From an uncultured Chitinophaga sp. (GTDB lineage: Bacteria; Bacteroidota; Bacteroidia; Chitinophagales; Chitinophagaceae): a DNA stretch of 64,000 nt. The notes under the pieces were generated by a model. It ran no database searches and was not told the origin of the DNA. It worked only from the letters and a program-made list of their open reading frames with translations. Each line of letters begins with the position of its first letter. Within the stretch, counting starts at the first letter, position 1. This document shows, in pieces, positions 63,595 to 64,000 of this stretch. Made by a program: the position numbers and the translations under genes. Location of the stretch: the NCBI RefSeq assembly GCF_937898475.1, contig NZ_CALEJS010000011.1:186001-250000 (forward strand), given 5' to 3'.

Positions 63595-64000
63595 TTATTG
63601 GCATTTGAATGTGTACACAAATGGATTGGCAGTATTGCTGAACCCAACCTTTACGGTACCGGTAGCATCTGTAAAGAAGTATTCTATCTTTTGCAGCACC
63701 TGCCCTTCCTGCATATTGAAAAAAGCCCTTGGCCAGATGGTGACAGCGGATTTATTCCCGGTATATTTCTTCAGTTTTGAAGCCGCTGTCTGCATACAGG
63801 CTTCCAGCATTTGTCCGTCAGTGGTGTAAGCCTTTGCACAGAAATAAATATCACCCACCCCACTCAGCGGCGTTTCTATCACATCCGGGTCAAAAGCGAT
63901 AGTCAGAAAATCGTTATCCGTAGCCATGCCGGGTGTAACTGCAGCTATCTGCGGATTACAGAAGTCTATCAGGTCGCCTTCTCCGTCCGTGATCATAAAA
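63595..64000 (-). CDS. C-terminal part of an unknown secreted protein of the SusC/SusD locus (cut by window edge)
   Basis: The frame is open to the window edge and encodes at least 134 residues, ending NPFVYTFKCQ. The visible part is beta-rich, with TPGMATDNDFLTIAFDPDVI, GVGDIYFCAKAYTTDG and IEYFFTDATGTVKVGFSNTA. The last motif recalls the C-terminus of DUF4961-type proteins found in Bacteroidota utilization loci, but I am not certain. It lies 10 bp upstream of SusC on the same strand, so it belongs to that operon. The start is outside the window. Confidence 0.7.
   Translation of the reverse strand, partial: FMITDGEGDLIDFCNPQIAAVTPGMATDNDFLTIAFDPDVIETPLSGVGDIYFCAKAYTTDGQMLEACMQTAASKLKKYTGNKSAVTIWPRAFFNMQEGQVLQKIEYFFTDATGTVKVGFSNTANPFVYTFKCQ

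Overview
The window looks like chromosomal DNA from a member of the Bacteroidota, most likely Chitinophaga or a close relative in the Chitinophagaceae. The reasons are four complete SusC-type receptors plus SusD lipoproteins, two hybrid two-component regulators fused to AraC domains, glycan-degrading enzymes with signal peptides, and promoters of the Bacteroidota form TTTG-N19-TAnnTTTG. Genus is an inference; no rRNA is present.

Layout. 1-6.5 kb: SusC/SusD pair (SusD cut by the window edge), a GH43 enzyme and a divergent LacI regulator. 6.5-8.0 kb: decayed, AT-rich DNA with the tail of an ABC permease and a frameshifted unknown gene. 8.0-12.7 kb: a six-hairpin glycosidase-like protein and a GH95 fucosidase-type enzyme. 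12.7-14.4 kb: a small AT-rich hypothetical gene, a frameshifted basic protein and a regulatory stretch. 14.4-28.6 kb: a plus-strand utilization locus (hybrid sensor/regulator, CNNM/CorC-type membrane protein, GH31 with PA14 insert, SusC, SusD, lipoprotein). 28.8-41.3 kb: a compact minus-strand operon (GH31, 42-residue membrane protein, GH105, SusC, SusD, propeller glycosidase, GH106) facing its own hybrid regulator at 41.5-45.9 kb. 45.9-50.6 kb: tRNA-Gly, small membrane protein, GT2 glycosyltransferase, orphan histidine kinase, tRNA-Leu and an MFS exporter. 50.8-54.3 kb: SDR oxidoreductase, AraC regulator and PaaI thioesterase among three gene remnants. 54.3-64 kb: a further SusC/SusD locus with two SusC receptors but one SusD.

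How it works together (inference): surface lipoproteins capture glycan fragments, SusC channels import them, periplasmic enzymes trim them, and the hybrid regulators sense the resulting oligosaccharides and switch on the adjacent operon. The enzyme set (GH106 rhamnosidase, GH105 unsaturated uronyl hydrolase, two GH31, GH43, GH95) points to a branched plant-type heteroglycan with rhamnose, uronic acid, xylose/glucose and fucose, such as pectin or decorated xyloglucan. No polysaccharide lyase, endo-acting enzyme or sulfatase is visible, so the backbone cleavers must lie elsewhere. The most useful new signals are non-coding: a 14-bp motif shared by the first hybrid regulator and its presumed target operon, inverted repeats in front of the second regulator, LacI-type sites, and an orphan TetR-type palindrome.
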